From Candidatus Peribacterales bacterium (GTDB lineage: Bacteria; Patescibacteriota; Gracilibacteria; Peribacterales; Peribacteraceae), in contig JAGVCI010000077.1 of assembly GCA_020059985.1 (NCBI GenBank), positions 1 through 22,482 of the forward strand: 22,482 nt of DNA, given 5' to 3'. Position 1 is the stretch's first letter. Every line of letters begins with the position of its first letter. Made by a program: the position numbers and the translations under genes. The notes beneath the pieces are model-generated. The model had not been told where the DNA came from and ran no database searches. It saw only the letters and a program-made list of their open reading frames with translations. Positions 13,741 to 21,251 of this stretch are shown here, piece after piece.

Positions 13741-15532
13741 ATGGGAAACCGGCACCTTTTCCTTGATCTTTCCCCTCTTCTTTCGCATCCTGGTGCGGCA
13801 AATCGATCACCATTGGGGAGTCGCCAAGTGGTAAGGCACCTGCCTCTGGAGCAGGCATTCGGGGGTTCGAATCCCTCCTCCCCAGCCAATACTCTACAAT
13901 TTCTGGTTTCTCCGCTACAGCAAGCACTTTTTCGCGTTCGAATTTGGTATTTTCGGGTTCACCGGCGAGTGGAAATTCCATCAGTGATTTGTAGGGTTCT
14001 TTGTATTCTATAGCCAATTGTTGGTCCTTGATGCTGATGTTCGAACAGACGAGCAGGAGAAGCGCCTTCTTATCCTCAATGGAGGTATTGATGTTGAGGA
14101 ATTTCGTTGCGAGTTGCTGCGTGAACTTGAAGAAGTTTTCGCAGTCATCGATCCAATTGAGCCCCTGCTGCAGTACGGTCTTGAGCTGTGTCTCCACCAT
14201 CTCGAACTCATCCCTGATTGCTTTCTTTTGCTTTACGTATTCATCATCCGAAAGCAGCGATCCGTCCATGTTGCTCGGTGAGATTTTCATCTGGAGAAGG
14301 GCATCTAAACGCAGCTGGCATGCATTGAGCTGGCTTTGGAGCTTGCGGCGCAATGCATCGGTGAATTGCGACTCATACGCATGAACCTTCCTCAATTTCG
14401 AGAATGCAAAATCGAGATAGCATTGAGGTAGCCGAATGCCATAGAGGGCAGCGCTGAACGCCCCGCTGATGATGTCTTCGCGAGTCCATCGGATCTGTGA
14501 ACAGTGACTACGATTGCGGTTGCAGTGGTAGTAGACGTGATGCCGCTGGCGCTCCGCAGTAACGGAGCCGCCGCATTCACCACAACGCAGGAAGCAACCA
14601 CCGAACGTGTAGTTATGCTTCCTGTATCGTCCCTTCCCTCGCTGGCGGAGTGCAAACTGCACCGTCTCGAAGAGATCCTTTGTGATCAGCGCGTCATGCT
14701 GGATGCTCCTGTTTGGATCACGGGTCTTCTCCTGAATGGTGGCATTGTCATAGATCTGGCCGTGGTACTCGATGACGCCATAGTAGTAAGGATTGGTGAG
14801 GAGATTCTCGATTGCATGCTTGCTCAGCATTTTCCCAGTCTTGGGAGCTCTCAGTCCCATCCTGTAACTGAGCTTTCGTAACTGCGGCAGCCCCTGAGTG
14901 CCTCTGGCTGCTTCCTCGAAAAGCTCACGGACAATAGGACCGTCGATGGGGTCGATTTCCTCCCGCCGAAGCGTTCGATTAAGTTTCAGGAGCAGCATGT
15001 ACTTCTCGGGATTGTCGCGCGCCTTCGTGATATGTCCGTCTCGATTGATATTGAGATACCCAGGCGGCACCATTCCCGGATACTCGCCCTTGAGGAGTTT
15101 TGATTCGATATCGCGTGTAACGAACTGGCTCGTATCATCTGAGCTCTTCTTCGCCATGGCGAAGTGGATCTGCATCATGAACTTATCGTCCCCATTGTTC
15201 GTGTATTCCTTCTCGGGTGTGACGATCTGATGAATGGCCTCCTCGTCCATCATGTAGATGATCCGTCCACCGTCGAAGCTGTTTCGCGCAAGGCGGGTGA
15301 GGTGATACGTCAGGATCCCCTCTGCCTCTCCCTTCTCCAGCCGCGCAAGCATCTCATTGAAAAACGGCCTTCCGGTTTTATAGGCCGTCTTCTTCTCCGT
15401 GTAGAGATGGACAATGGTCAGATGGCGGCTCTCGGCATATTCCTGCAGGAGTCGCTCCTGCGCATCGGTACTGAGGATCTGCCGATCCTCACGATCACTG
15501 CTTTTCCGGCAGTAGGCGAAGACCTTTTTCAT
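13739..15532 (-). CDS. Large serine recombinase
   Basis: Site-specific integrase of the resolvase/invertase superfamily. The catalytic domain (about 1-150) has YCRKS with nucleophile Ser11 and the LTRLARNSFDGG segment. A recombinase domain (about 180-290) follows, then a zinc ribbon with Cys313, Cys317/Cys320, Cys337 and Cys344, and a coiled coil (about 375-455). From about residue 549 the frame runs antisense through tRNA-Gln (WLGRRDSNPR is the typical product of reading a tRNA backwards) and stops beyond it in chromosomal DNA. So the natural C-terminus is probably created or altered by integration, and the last 48 residues are not true protein family sequence. Upstream (15533-15673) there is a 141-nt gap with no recognisable gene. 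Confidence 0.9.
   Translation of the reverse strand: MKKVFAYCRKSSDREDRQILSTDAQERLLQEYAESRHLTIVHLYTEKKTAYKTGRPFFNEMLARLEKGEAEGILTYHLTRLARNSFDGGRIIYMMDEEAIHQIVTPEKEYTNNGDDKFMMQIHFAMAKKSSDDTSQFVTRDIESKLLKGEYPGMVPPGYLNINRDGHITKARDNPEKYMLLLKLNRTLRREEIDPIDGPIVRELFEEAARGTQGLPQLRKLSYRMGLRAPKTGKMLSKHAIENLLTNPYYYGVIEYHGQIYDNATIQEKTRDPNRSIQHDALITKDLFETVQFALRQRGKGRYRKHNYTFGGCFLRCGECGGSVTAERQRHHVYYHCNRNRSHCSQIRWTREDIISGAFSAALYGIRLPQCYLDFAFSKLRKVHAYESQFTDALRRKLQSQLNACQLRLDALLQMKISPSNMDGSLLSDDEYVKQKKAIRDEFEMVETQLKTVLQQGLNWIDDCENFFKFTQQLATKFLNINTSIEDKKALLLLVCSNISIKDQQLAIEYKEPYKSLMEFPLAGEPENTKFEREKVLAVAEKPEIVEYWLGRRDSNPRMPAPEAGALPLGDSPMVIDLPHQDAKEEGKDQGKGAGFP
13814..13888 (+). tRNA. tRNA-Gln(CTG), integration site of the mobile element
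   Basis: Full cloverleaf: acceptor TGGGGAG/CTCCCCA, anticodon stem CCTGC/GCAGG with loop CTCTGGA (anticodon CTG, codon CAG), T-arm GGGGG TTCGAAT CCCTC, discriminator G and encoded CCA (13886-13888). The first-base U-A pair is typical of glutamine tRNAs. The opposite strand is open as the C-terminal end of the serine recombinase, and the mobile region begins at its 3' end. Confidence 0.95.
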
Positions 15533-15673
15533 AGTATGGAAGGGAAAGATGTGGAATGCACAGAATGAGCGACACTGCCATTAATGGATGAGAAAGACAG
15601 GAAGTAAATACACCAGCGTCCGAGAATTTCCGATTGCAAGCAAAACTCATGTTCGAATAGCGAGCCGACTCCC

Positions 15674-18211
15674 TCAAAAAGGAAGATTGGAAGAAATACC
15701 GCCGCTATCGCCACTATCGTCTTTTTTGGCTTCCGTCTGCGCTTCTATTGATGGCGGTTCTCGTGGCAGTGTGGGCTCGTGGTCGCTCTTGCTGCCACTC
15801 CCAAATACATCCTCAATGAGAGCGTCGGTAATGGGGACATTTCTTCCTGCCTTTTCTATCCTGATAGTTCTGCGTCCGCCGCTTCCTTTCGCGGTCTCAA
15901 TTTGGATTCCTACTTCTGCGAGATTCGTCTTCGCCTCATTCAGACGACGCGTGAGAGCCTGTGGTGCCTTTGGCCACGCTTTCGCGTTGATGCTGATTTT
16001 CTGCTCCGTCGCAATCCTCTCTATGCGCTCGAGAAGCTGTGTCGCACTACCCTGCCATTCGGGACTCTCATCCATCAGGAGCGTGATGACCGTCGCCACT
16101 GGATTCTCGTGAATTGCCTCCTCATGCTGCTCGTTAATGTTCGCGTTGTAGGCATCGAGGAACTCCTGCTGGGTATAGCCAATGGCATCCGCTATTGCAC
16201 ATCCCCAGAGTGTGAAATCTGCCATGCGCGGAACTTCACGGAGCTGGATTCCCGGTCGCAGATCCATCGCTTTGCTGAGTGCCTTCATAATGCCACCAAG
16301 AATGTTGGGGAGAGCCTGATCAAACTCCTCCCAGAAAGCCTGCTCAGCTTTTCTTTCCTGTTTCGGAATGCGCTCAAGTTTGAAGAGGATAGAACGGTCG
16401 AGGAGGTCAGGCCTTGAGGCCGCAATATTGATGCCGTTGAGGGCGATGACCCTCTGGAAGTTGTAGATCACATCTTCGTCATCGGTATAGAGCTCACGTT
16501 TCGACGTCCCATCGCCGGTGACCGCACGGCAGAGGGCATCGGATGCCCACTCTGGAAGACCAGAGAGATTATCAAAGAAGGCACAGTGGTGATGCGAGAG
16601 GAGCTGCGAGAGATCCTGATTCGAGTTTGGTAACGACAGGGATTTGATCTGCGAAGGATCGATGATGCGACGCAGCATCTTCGAGAGGGTCGTTTTCGCG
16701 GCTCCCTGATCGCCGTAGAGAATAAAAACGGGATGTGGAAAGTCAGGGATGAACGAGGCGATAGTGGCTACGAGTAGAAGGACTTCCTGTTCTTTCTTCA
16801 CGAGTCGTGTGAATTTCAGCAAATCGCGGACGTCACCACCTTTCACAGGATAGACCTGCGCTGCCTGATGCGAGAAGCGGTGAAAGAGGATGGGAGGTGC
16901 GGAAACCATGTCCCACCCCTTATCGTCGATGCGCACTGCTTCCCACTTCTCATTCGAGAGATCGTACCAAAGAGCGCCATCGTGCTTTGCAATACGGTTA
17001 TGCAGGGTGAATTGCTCTCCATCCTGTGATGCTATGCCCTCGAGTGCTGAGAGTGCTGAGGAGATGCCCGTAGGATTGAGAGTCTTATTTTCCTTCACTA
17101 GGAAGAGATTGCACATCCACCGCTTGAAATGTTTGCTCCTGATACGACAGATTTCACGGTGACCTTTGATCGGCAGGCATGCGAAAGGCTCGCCGAACTC
17201 ATCGTGAAAGAACTCTGTCTCAGTTTCACGCACGTAATCCACTAGCCGATCTCCCTGCGATCTGCGCTTGCTGTCATCTTCCGCTTCTTCCTCATTCACT
17301 TTTGCTCTATTTTTCTCCTCACTCTTGGCAATACTCTCAAATATATCTCTCAATTCTTTCTCTGGTAGTGGCGGTGTATTCCTCGCGTTCCACTCCTTCA
17401 AGCCGCCCCAACCACTCACTTCCCAGAGCCCTTTATCCAAACGATGGAGCAAGCGCCCCGCTATGGATGCCGCTGTTTCGTTACGCTCACCCTGCCCAAC
17501 TCCTTCAAGTCCTTTCTCCCATTTCTTCTCAGTGTCAGCCTCTCCGGTGTTCTTTGCATGCTGCGCCAGCTTTGCTCCCGATTGCTCGATGAGGCTAAGA
17601 TCGACTTTCTTGTCGGGACGATGCAGCAAAATCTCAACGTGCGTGTGTTTGCCGTTTTTGTTGTTCCAGCTTCCTGGCAAACGGCAAAGACGAGCTGCAT
17701 TGATACATCCCTTATCCGCTTCCATGCCGGTATGTTTCTCGAAGGAGCTGATGAGGTGCTTCATCCCCTCACGCCAGTGCTCGTAAGACGTGAGCGGAAC
17801 AGGATCGCCGAAATAATGAATGTGGATGCCGTTGCCCGAGAAGCAGATGTAGCGCCAGTTGTTGAGGTAGGAATGCTTGGCTAATACCCCCTCCAGTGAA
17901 TGGCCAACCTCTTTGATCTCCGTATCCGTGATTTCGGGATTCTGTGTGCGGAGATCGAGATCGATGAAGAAGTGATTCTTCTGCTTCACATTCTCATCAC
18001 TTGCTCTTTGCAAATTGGTCTTCGGATCAACACCGCCAAGGAAGTACAGATCTCTGTATGCATTTCTCTGCACCAAGTGCCAATAGTTCCGATGATGATC
18101 GAGAATGATGATGACGTTCATAGCTAATCCCGCCTGTACGATGCAATTTGGAATCTGCAGGTCGGAGACGAAGGCCATGTGTGGATCTGGTGTCGTAGGA
18201 TTCATATTCAT
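15674..18211 (-). CDS. PrimPol-helicase replication protein, 845 aa
   Basis: Likely replication initiator of the element. The N-terminal archaeo-eukaryotic primase-polymerase domain shows motif I FFIDLDLR (Asp84, Asp86), motif II SGNGIHIHYFG (125-135) and motif III around INAARLCRLPGSWNNK (171-186). A PriCT-like helical domain follows (about 240-300, ending PPLPEKELRDIFESIAK). The C-terminal half is an SF3/DUF927-like AAA+ helicase: Walker A YGDQGAAKTT (499-508), Walker B CAFFDNLSG (543-551), a sensor asparagine in VIALNGIN (588-595) and a DRS arginine segment near 605. A Ser/Glu-rich tail ends the protein. It lies 22 nt downstream of the 54-residue ORF and is probably its operon partner. The start is taken as ATG 18211; internal ATGs are possible. 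Confidence 0.9.
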   Translation of the reverse strand: MNMNPTTPDPHMAFVSDLQIPNCIVQAGLAMNVIIILDHHRNYWHLVQRNAYRDLYFLGGVDPKTNLQRASDENVKQKNHFFIDLDLRTQNPEITDTEIKEVGHSLEGVLAKHSYLNNWRYICFSGNGIHIHYFGDPVPLTSYEHWREGMKHLISSFEKHTGMEADKGCINAARLCRLPGSWNNKNGKHTHVEILLHRPDKKVDLSLIEQSGAKLAQHAKNTGEADTEKKWEKGLEGVGQGERNETAASIAGRLLHRLDKGLWEVSGWGGLKEWNARNTPPLPEKELRDIFESIAKSEEKNRAKVNEEEAEDDSKRRSQGDRLVDYVRETETEFFHDEFGEPFACLPIKGHREICRIRSKHFKRWMCNLFLVKENKTLNPTGISSALSALEGIASQDGEQFTLHNRIAKHDGALWYDLSNEKWEAVRIDDKGWDMVSAPPILFHRFSHQAAQVYPVKGGDVRDLLKFTRLVKKEQEVLLLVATIASFIPDFPHPVFILYGDQGAAKTTLSKMLRRIIDPSQIKSLSLPNSNQDLSQLLSHHHCAFFDNLSGLPEWASDALCRAVTGDGTSKRELYTDDEDVIYNFQRVIALNGINIAASRPDLLDRSILFKLERIPKQERKAEQAFWEEFDQALPNILGGIMKALSKAMDLRPGIQLREVPRMADFTLWGCAIADAIGYTQQEFLDAYNANINEQHEEAIHENPVATVITLLMDESPEWQGSATQLLERIERIATEQKISINAKAWPKAPQALTRRLNEAKTNLAEVGIQIETAKGSGGRRTIRIEKAGRNVPITDALIEDVFGSGSKSDHEPTLPREPPSIEAQTEAKKDDSGDSGGISSNLPF

Positions 18212-18233
18212 GATGGAAGATTTCAGAAAAGGA

Positions 18234-18398
18234 TCATCGGGGAGCAGAGAATGGACGGTCGGGCTTCACTACGAGCGCGACGAGCCTGATGAGATTCGTT
18301 GCCTGAATGCGCGCCTCGTCATCCGTGATGTCCTTACCCGTTTCCTGCTTCACGAGCGCTTTGAATTCGCCGACGTCTTGGGGTGTCAGCTCGATCAT
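18234..18398 (-). CDS. Small acidic helical protein, 54 aa
   Basis: The start codon overlaps the DUF5659 stop as ATGA, a strong sign of translational coupling, and the frame ends just before the primase gene. It begins MIELTPQDVGEFKALV and has the pattern LTxxDVxEFKxLxKxxTGKDITDDEA...LIRLVALVVKP, which I have the impression of seeing in other CPR mobile or plasmid-like contexts. No function is known to me. It is too short for usual ORF cut-offs. Confidence 0.65.
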   Translation of the reverse strand: MIELTPQDVGEFKALVKQETGKDITDDEARIQATNLIRLVALVVKPDRPFSAPR

Positions 18399-18649
18399 GA
18401 TTCTCGGTGGGAATACAGCAGGCTCTTGAGGTGTTTGAGTGATGCAAAAAGAGATGATGGAACGATAGCCACCGGCTGGTTGCTCCAGTAGGAATCGAGA
18501 AAAGTCTCCAGACCTTCTTTGCGCTGAATGATGAAACGGACCCGTCCGTTTTCTCGCTCTACACCTTCCAGCTTTGCTCCATTAGCCAGAAGAAAAGAGC
18601 AGAGATAGATATCGAAGGATTCTAAGCGCGTCTGAGTGTTCATCCTCAT
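18395..18649 (-). CDS. DUF5659-like protein, 84 aa
   Basis: Matches my memory of the DUF5659 pattern: an N-terminal LESFDIYLCSFLLANGAKLEG, then a strand-rich GRVRFIIQ segment and a helical C-terminus. These small proteins occur in mobile elements of CPR and related bacteria; their function is unknown to me. ATG 18649 and ATG 18643 are both possible. It heads the putative operon DUF5659, 54-aa protein, primase-helicase (and perhaps recombinase). No clear -10 is seen directly before it; the hairpin region 18667-18707 lies upstream. Confidence 0.7.
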   Translation of the reverse strand: MRMNTQTRLESFDIYLCSFLLANGAKLEGVERENGRVRFIIQRKEGLETFLDSYWSNQPVAIVPSSLFASLKHLKSLLYSHRES

Positions 18650-18666
18650 TGTCGGGATGTGGGCGC

Positions 18667-18730
18667 GGACCCACGGCTAAAACCGCTGAGCCGCAGCGTA
18701 TGGGTCCAACACTACGAATCTCGTATAGAT
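18667..18730. repeat. Nested inverted repeat and short direct repeats
   Basis: GGACCCA (18667-18673) pairs with TGGGTCC (18701-18707), and directly inside CGGCT (18674-18678) pairs with AGCCG (18689-18693). On the minus strand an alternative stem CGCTG/CAGCG is followed by GTTTT, like a weak terminator for the gene ending at 18731. The neighbouring bases carry GATCTAC twice. In an element with a PrimPol-type initiator this non-coding spot is a candidate origin or operon leader, but that is speculation. Confidence 0.5.
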
Positions 18731-19861
18731 CTACGTGGATCTACTCGCCACCTCTTTGTGCTTCTTCACAATGTGTGCCGAACCACTGCGCACTCGAACA
18801 AAGTTGCGCAGACCAAACTCTCTTTCAATTTCTTCATTAATGGCAAGTTGGGCAGTGCGTAGTACACCTTTGCCACACGGGATGCCGATATCCAGCAAAT
18901 TTCTTTGAAAAAGGGCTTCTGTGACACCCATTCCATCTTTTTTCTCTTGATACATTCTCACAAGCCACGTCAAAAGTACGCGCCGTTTCTCCGCATCGTC
19001 TTCTGCAGGAATCTTCGCTGGTGTGAGCGTACCGATCTTCAGCATGCCATCGTGGTAAGAGATAGGTTGATCTCCGGTCCATTCCATGAGCACTCTTTGT
19101 GTTATTCGTGCAGTATGCGGCTTTGAGTCGGCAACAGATCGCTCTTGTGCTTCAGACGCATCCAACATGGAGAGAAGATCCTGGCAGATGCAAATGGCGG
19201 CACTGCGAAGTTCAATGAAATCCTTCGGACTCTCGTTCTCAAGCAACTTTTCGGGGTCGCGCGTACTGACATAGAAATGCTCAAAATCCGTAATATGCAG
19301 GCGCTTGAAGGGATCAGCCAGCATCTGCTTCAGCTTGTTATAGGAAATCCGCAAATTTTTCAGGTTCTGTCGTACTACTCCCTCATCAGCTGCACCCACC
19401 TCGGTTGCGTATTGTATCCATGCAATGGCCTTCAGGTATTGCCCGAGGACTGCACGCCATGGACACAGAACGGAATCACTGAAGCCCTTCACTGTTTTCC
19501 CGCCGAGATATAGCCACGGATCCTTCTGAACGAGGAGGGCATGCATTTCCGCTGCATTCACAATTCTGATAGTGCTTGGATGAAAGAGTGTCGGTCTCCC
19601 CTCCTTGGGAAATTTCGAGGGATCTATCGACCGATGGATGTCTTTCATCGCCGCATGGATGGTCTTGATCAGCACAAGGTACTGCTCGTCTTTCGCGAGA
19701 CGCTCATAGTAATGGACTCTCGCGTCATACGCTGTCTTCAGGGGACCTTGCTCCTTGAGCAACGGCAGTAACTCCAGCAGCACGACGGTTGCAAAGTCTC
19801 TGGGCAGGATCGTGGCTTTGATCCGTGCATGGATTTCCTGCAATGTAATCTTCATATGCAT
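18731..19861 (-). CDS. Hypothetical element protein, about 376 aa
   Basis: Not recognised. An ATG at 19912 is open, but ATG 19861 (or 19855) fits better because a promoter (TTCCAC, 17 nt, TAGAAT) lies just upstream and would exclude the earlier start. The protein is soluble and largely helical; no signal peptide or membrane helix. The C-terminal third (from about VLLTWLVRMYQ) contains a repeated helical pattern, ending in Lys/Arg-rich residues, that could be a winged-helix or DNA-binding part, but no diagnostic motif is seen. It is encoded between the excisionase-like gene and the replication operon, a position often held by regulators or accessory replication proteins. Confidence 0.7.
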   Translation of the reverse strand: MHMKITLQEIHARIKATILPRDFATVVLLELLPLLKEQGPLKTAYDARVHYYERLAKDEQYLVLIKTIHAAMKDIHRSIDPSKFPKEGRPTLFHPSTIRIVNAAEMHALLVQKDPWLYLGGKTVKGFSDSVLCPWRAVLGQYLKAIAWIQYATEVGAADEGVVRQNLKNLRISYNKLKQMLADPFKRLHITDFEHFYVSTRDPEKLLENESPKDFIELRSAAICICQDLLSMLDASEAQERSVADSKPHTARITQRVLMEWTGDQPISYHDGMLKIGTLTPAKIPAEDDAEKRRVLLTWLVRMYQEKKDGMGVTEALFQRNLLDIGIPCGKGVLRTAQLAINEEIEREFGLRNFVRVRSGSAHIVKKHKEVASRST

Positions 19862-19863
19862 AA

Positions 19864-19900
19864 AGGGTCCTATTCTAGCGAATAGACCCTCTTTGTGGAA
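19864..19900 (-). promoter_or_regulatory. Promoter with overlapping operator palindrome
   Basis: On the minus strand TTCCAC (19900-19895), a 17-nt spacer and TAGAAT (19877-19872) precede ATG 19861 by 10 nt. The palindrome 19864-19890 (arms AGGGTCCTATTC and its near-perfect complement around a TAGC centre, with one unpaired base) covers the -10 and start point. That is the geometry of a repressor operator. Confidence 0.6.
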
Positions 19901-19927
19901 TATATCAATCACCGTGCCACATTTGTG

Positions 19928-20152
19928 CTAGATCTTGCCGGTTTTCTTCAGTCTTACACGCGGATCGATCTTCGCCTGAAGGAGCCTTTTACGCTTGAAA
20001 GCAGTGACATCGCTTTGGAAGAAAATCATGCCTGCCGACGTTCTTTGATATTTCAGTTTGCCTAGCCGCACGAGGCGGTCGACGTACTGGCGGGACACAC
20101 CGAGGTATTCGGCGACATCTAGGACACCCATGAGCTTCACTTGGTGGGACAT
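19928..20152 (-). CDS. Small HTH protein, excisionase/MerR-like
   Basis: 74 residues from ATG 20152. It has the helix-turn-helix VLDVAEYLGVSRQYVDRLVRLGKL followed by a wing (KYQRTSAGMIFF) and an FQSDVTAFKRKRLL helix: the DNA-binding-domain excisionase family layout, often a recombination directionality factor or a small repressor. The longer frame to 20227 is unlikely: TATAAT, part of an extended -10 (TGCTATAAT), ends exactly 6 nt before ATG 20152. It is divergent from the tyrosine recombinase, as Xis-Int pairs often are. Confidence 0.82.
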   Translation of the reverse strand: MSHQVKLMGVLDVAEYLGVSRQYVDRLVRLGKLKYQRTSAGMIFFQSDVTAFKRKRLLQAKIDPRVRLKKTGKI

Positions 20153-20255
20153 TGGGCAATTATAGCAAATAACACTTGCAATTGTACCGCACTTATTGTC
20201 ATAACGACAACTATATAGAGTTGTCACTACGGAAACTATAGTTTAACATGCGGGC
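20153..20255. promoter_or_regulatory. Divergent control region between excisionase-like and integrase genes
   Basis: 103 nt with a minus-strand extended -10 (TGCTATAAT, 20167-20159) and three palindromes: TTGTC/GACAA (20196-20200, 20206-20210), ACAACT/AGTTGT (20207-20212, 20219-20224) and the perfect AAACTATAGTTT (20233-20244). TTGTC half-sites recur at 20196 and 20221 with the inverse at 20206. These are candidate operators or recombinase/excisionase arm sites. TATAGT inside the last palindrome may be the integrase -10. Confidence 0.55.
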
Positions 20256-21173
20256 ATGCAGCAATTGGCTCTCTCATCAACGGCCTTATCGATACACGAA
20301 CCATCTGTTTCTCACGTACTCTCCTTCATCAAAAATCAATCCTGCTTCAACACGAAACACAATTACCGGATGGAGATTGCTCTCTTCTATCGCAGCCTCG
20401 GGAAGAGAGCTGCTGACGTGTCATTGCATGATCTCCTGAATTACAAGGATTTGCTCGAGGAGAGAGGATTGAAACTCATCACGATAGCGAAGAAGCTAAC
20501 GGTGCTCCGTCGGCTCTTCACGTTTCTCTATCAACAGGGAGTGATCCCAACGAATCCCTCGGCCGGTCTCAAGTTGCCAAAGACGAGCAACGAAACCACA
20601 CGGGAGATTTTGAGCCTTGCTGAGTGCAATAGGCTTCTCACTTCTATCGAGACAAAAACGATCCGAGGAAAGCGGGATAAAGCGATCATTGCACTTCTCC
20701 TGATCAACGGCCTTCGTGTCTGTGAGATTGCACGGGCGAACGTCGGTGATCTCGTACGGACGGAGGGCTGCTGGGTGCTGAGGGTGCGTGGAAAAGGTGG
20801 GAAGAACATCGACACCCGCATCCGCGACGATGTACGTGCAGTTATTCAGGCATACCTCAAAACACGCGGCAAAGTGCAGGAAAGAGACTCCTTGTTTGTC
20901 GGGACGACGCACCGTGCCAAAGACCGCATTGCACGACGCAATGTGCAGCACATGGTGAAGGTTCGGCTGAAGAACCTCGGCATCGATCACCCCCACGTCA
21001 GCACCCACTCGCTTCGTCATTCTTCAATCACTCACTTGATCAATAGCGGTGCGAGTTTGATCGCAGCGCAGGACTTCGCGCGGCATGTGAACCCCGCCAC
21101 AACGCAGCGCTACTTCCACAATCTGGAACGCCTCAAGAACCACGCCGTCATGATGCAGCCAATTCGGGTGTAA
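20256..21173 (+). CDS. Tyrosine recombinase (XerD-like integrase)
   Basis: 305 residues. It has an N-terminal SAM-like core-binding domain (about 10-95) and a catalytic domain with the full active site: Arg154 (GLRVCEIA), Lys180 (RGKGGK), His251-x-x-Arg254 (HSLRHSS), His277 (ARHVNP) and Tyr286 (TTQRYFH). This is the second site-specific recombinase of the element; tyrosine integrases commonly target tRNA genes, so this enzyme, not the serine recombinase, could be responsible for the tRNA-Gln site. It could alternatively resolve multimers. A 10-bp hairpin follows its stop. Confidence 0.94.
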   Translation: MQQLALSSTALSIHEPSVSHVLSFIKNQSCFNTKHNYRMEIALFYRSLGKRAADVSLHDLLNYKDLLEERGLKLITIAKKLTVLRRLFTFLYQQGVIPTNPSAGLKLPKTSNETTREILSLAECNRLLTSIETKTIRGKRDKAIIALLLINGLRVCEIARANVGDLVRTEGCWVLRVRGKGGKNIDTRIRDDVRAVIQAYLKTRGKVQERDSLFVGTTHRAKDRIARRNVQHMVKVRLKNLGIDHPHVSTHSLRHSSITHLINSGASLIAAQDFARHVNPATTQRYFHNLERLKNHAVMMQPIRV

Positions 21174-21180
21174 TGAGGTT

Positions 21181-21210
21181 CATTGCGCAGTAGTGCTCTT
21201 CTGTGCAATG
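21181..21210. terminator. Stem-loop after the integrase gene
   Basis: CATTGCGCAG (21181-21190) pairs with CTGTGCAATG (21201-21210), ten pairs including one G-U, around a 10-nt loop. No T run follows, so it may stabilise the 3' end or act as a weak terminator. Confidence 0.5.
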
Positions 21211-21251
21211 GGCATTTCCCAGATTCAAATAAATCTCTATACTAAGGTCAA

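Larger units (their letters stand above)
13850..21180. mobile_element. Integrated mobile element at tRNA-Gln (boundaries approximate)
   Basis: The stretch from the tRNA-Gln 3' end to the tyrosine recombinase holds only mobile-element functions: two site-specific recombinases, a primase-helicase, an excisionase-like HTH protein and small unknown proteins, mostly on the minus strand. No capsid, terminase, relaxase or conjugation gene is present, so it resembles a plasmid-like integrative element or a phage satellite. The left end lies inside the tRNA 3' half. A repeat of the tRNA T-arm and acceptor was looked for up to 22482 and not found, so the right end is uncertain and could lie beyond the copper genes. 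Confidence 0.65.

Noticed and set aside
13287..13889. Long minus-strand frame of 200 codons starting in tRNA-Gln
   Set aside because: It begins with antisense tRNA sequence (MAGEEGFEPPN-type) and runs antisense to the secreted-protein gene; no family resemblance.
21174..21251. Second attachment site (tRNA-Gln 3' duplicate) after the integrase
   Set aside because: AGATTCAAATAAATCT looks T-arm-like, but does not match the tRNA-Gln T-arm or acceptor sequence.
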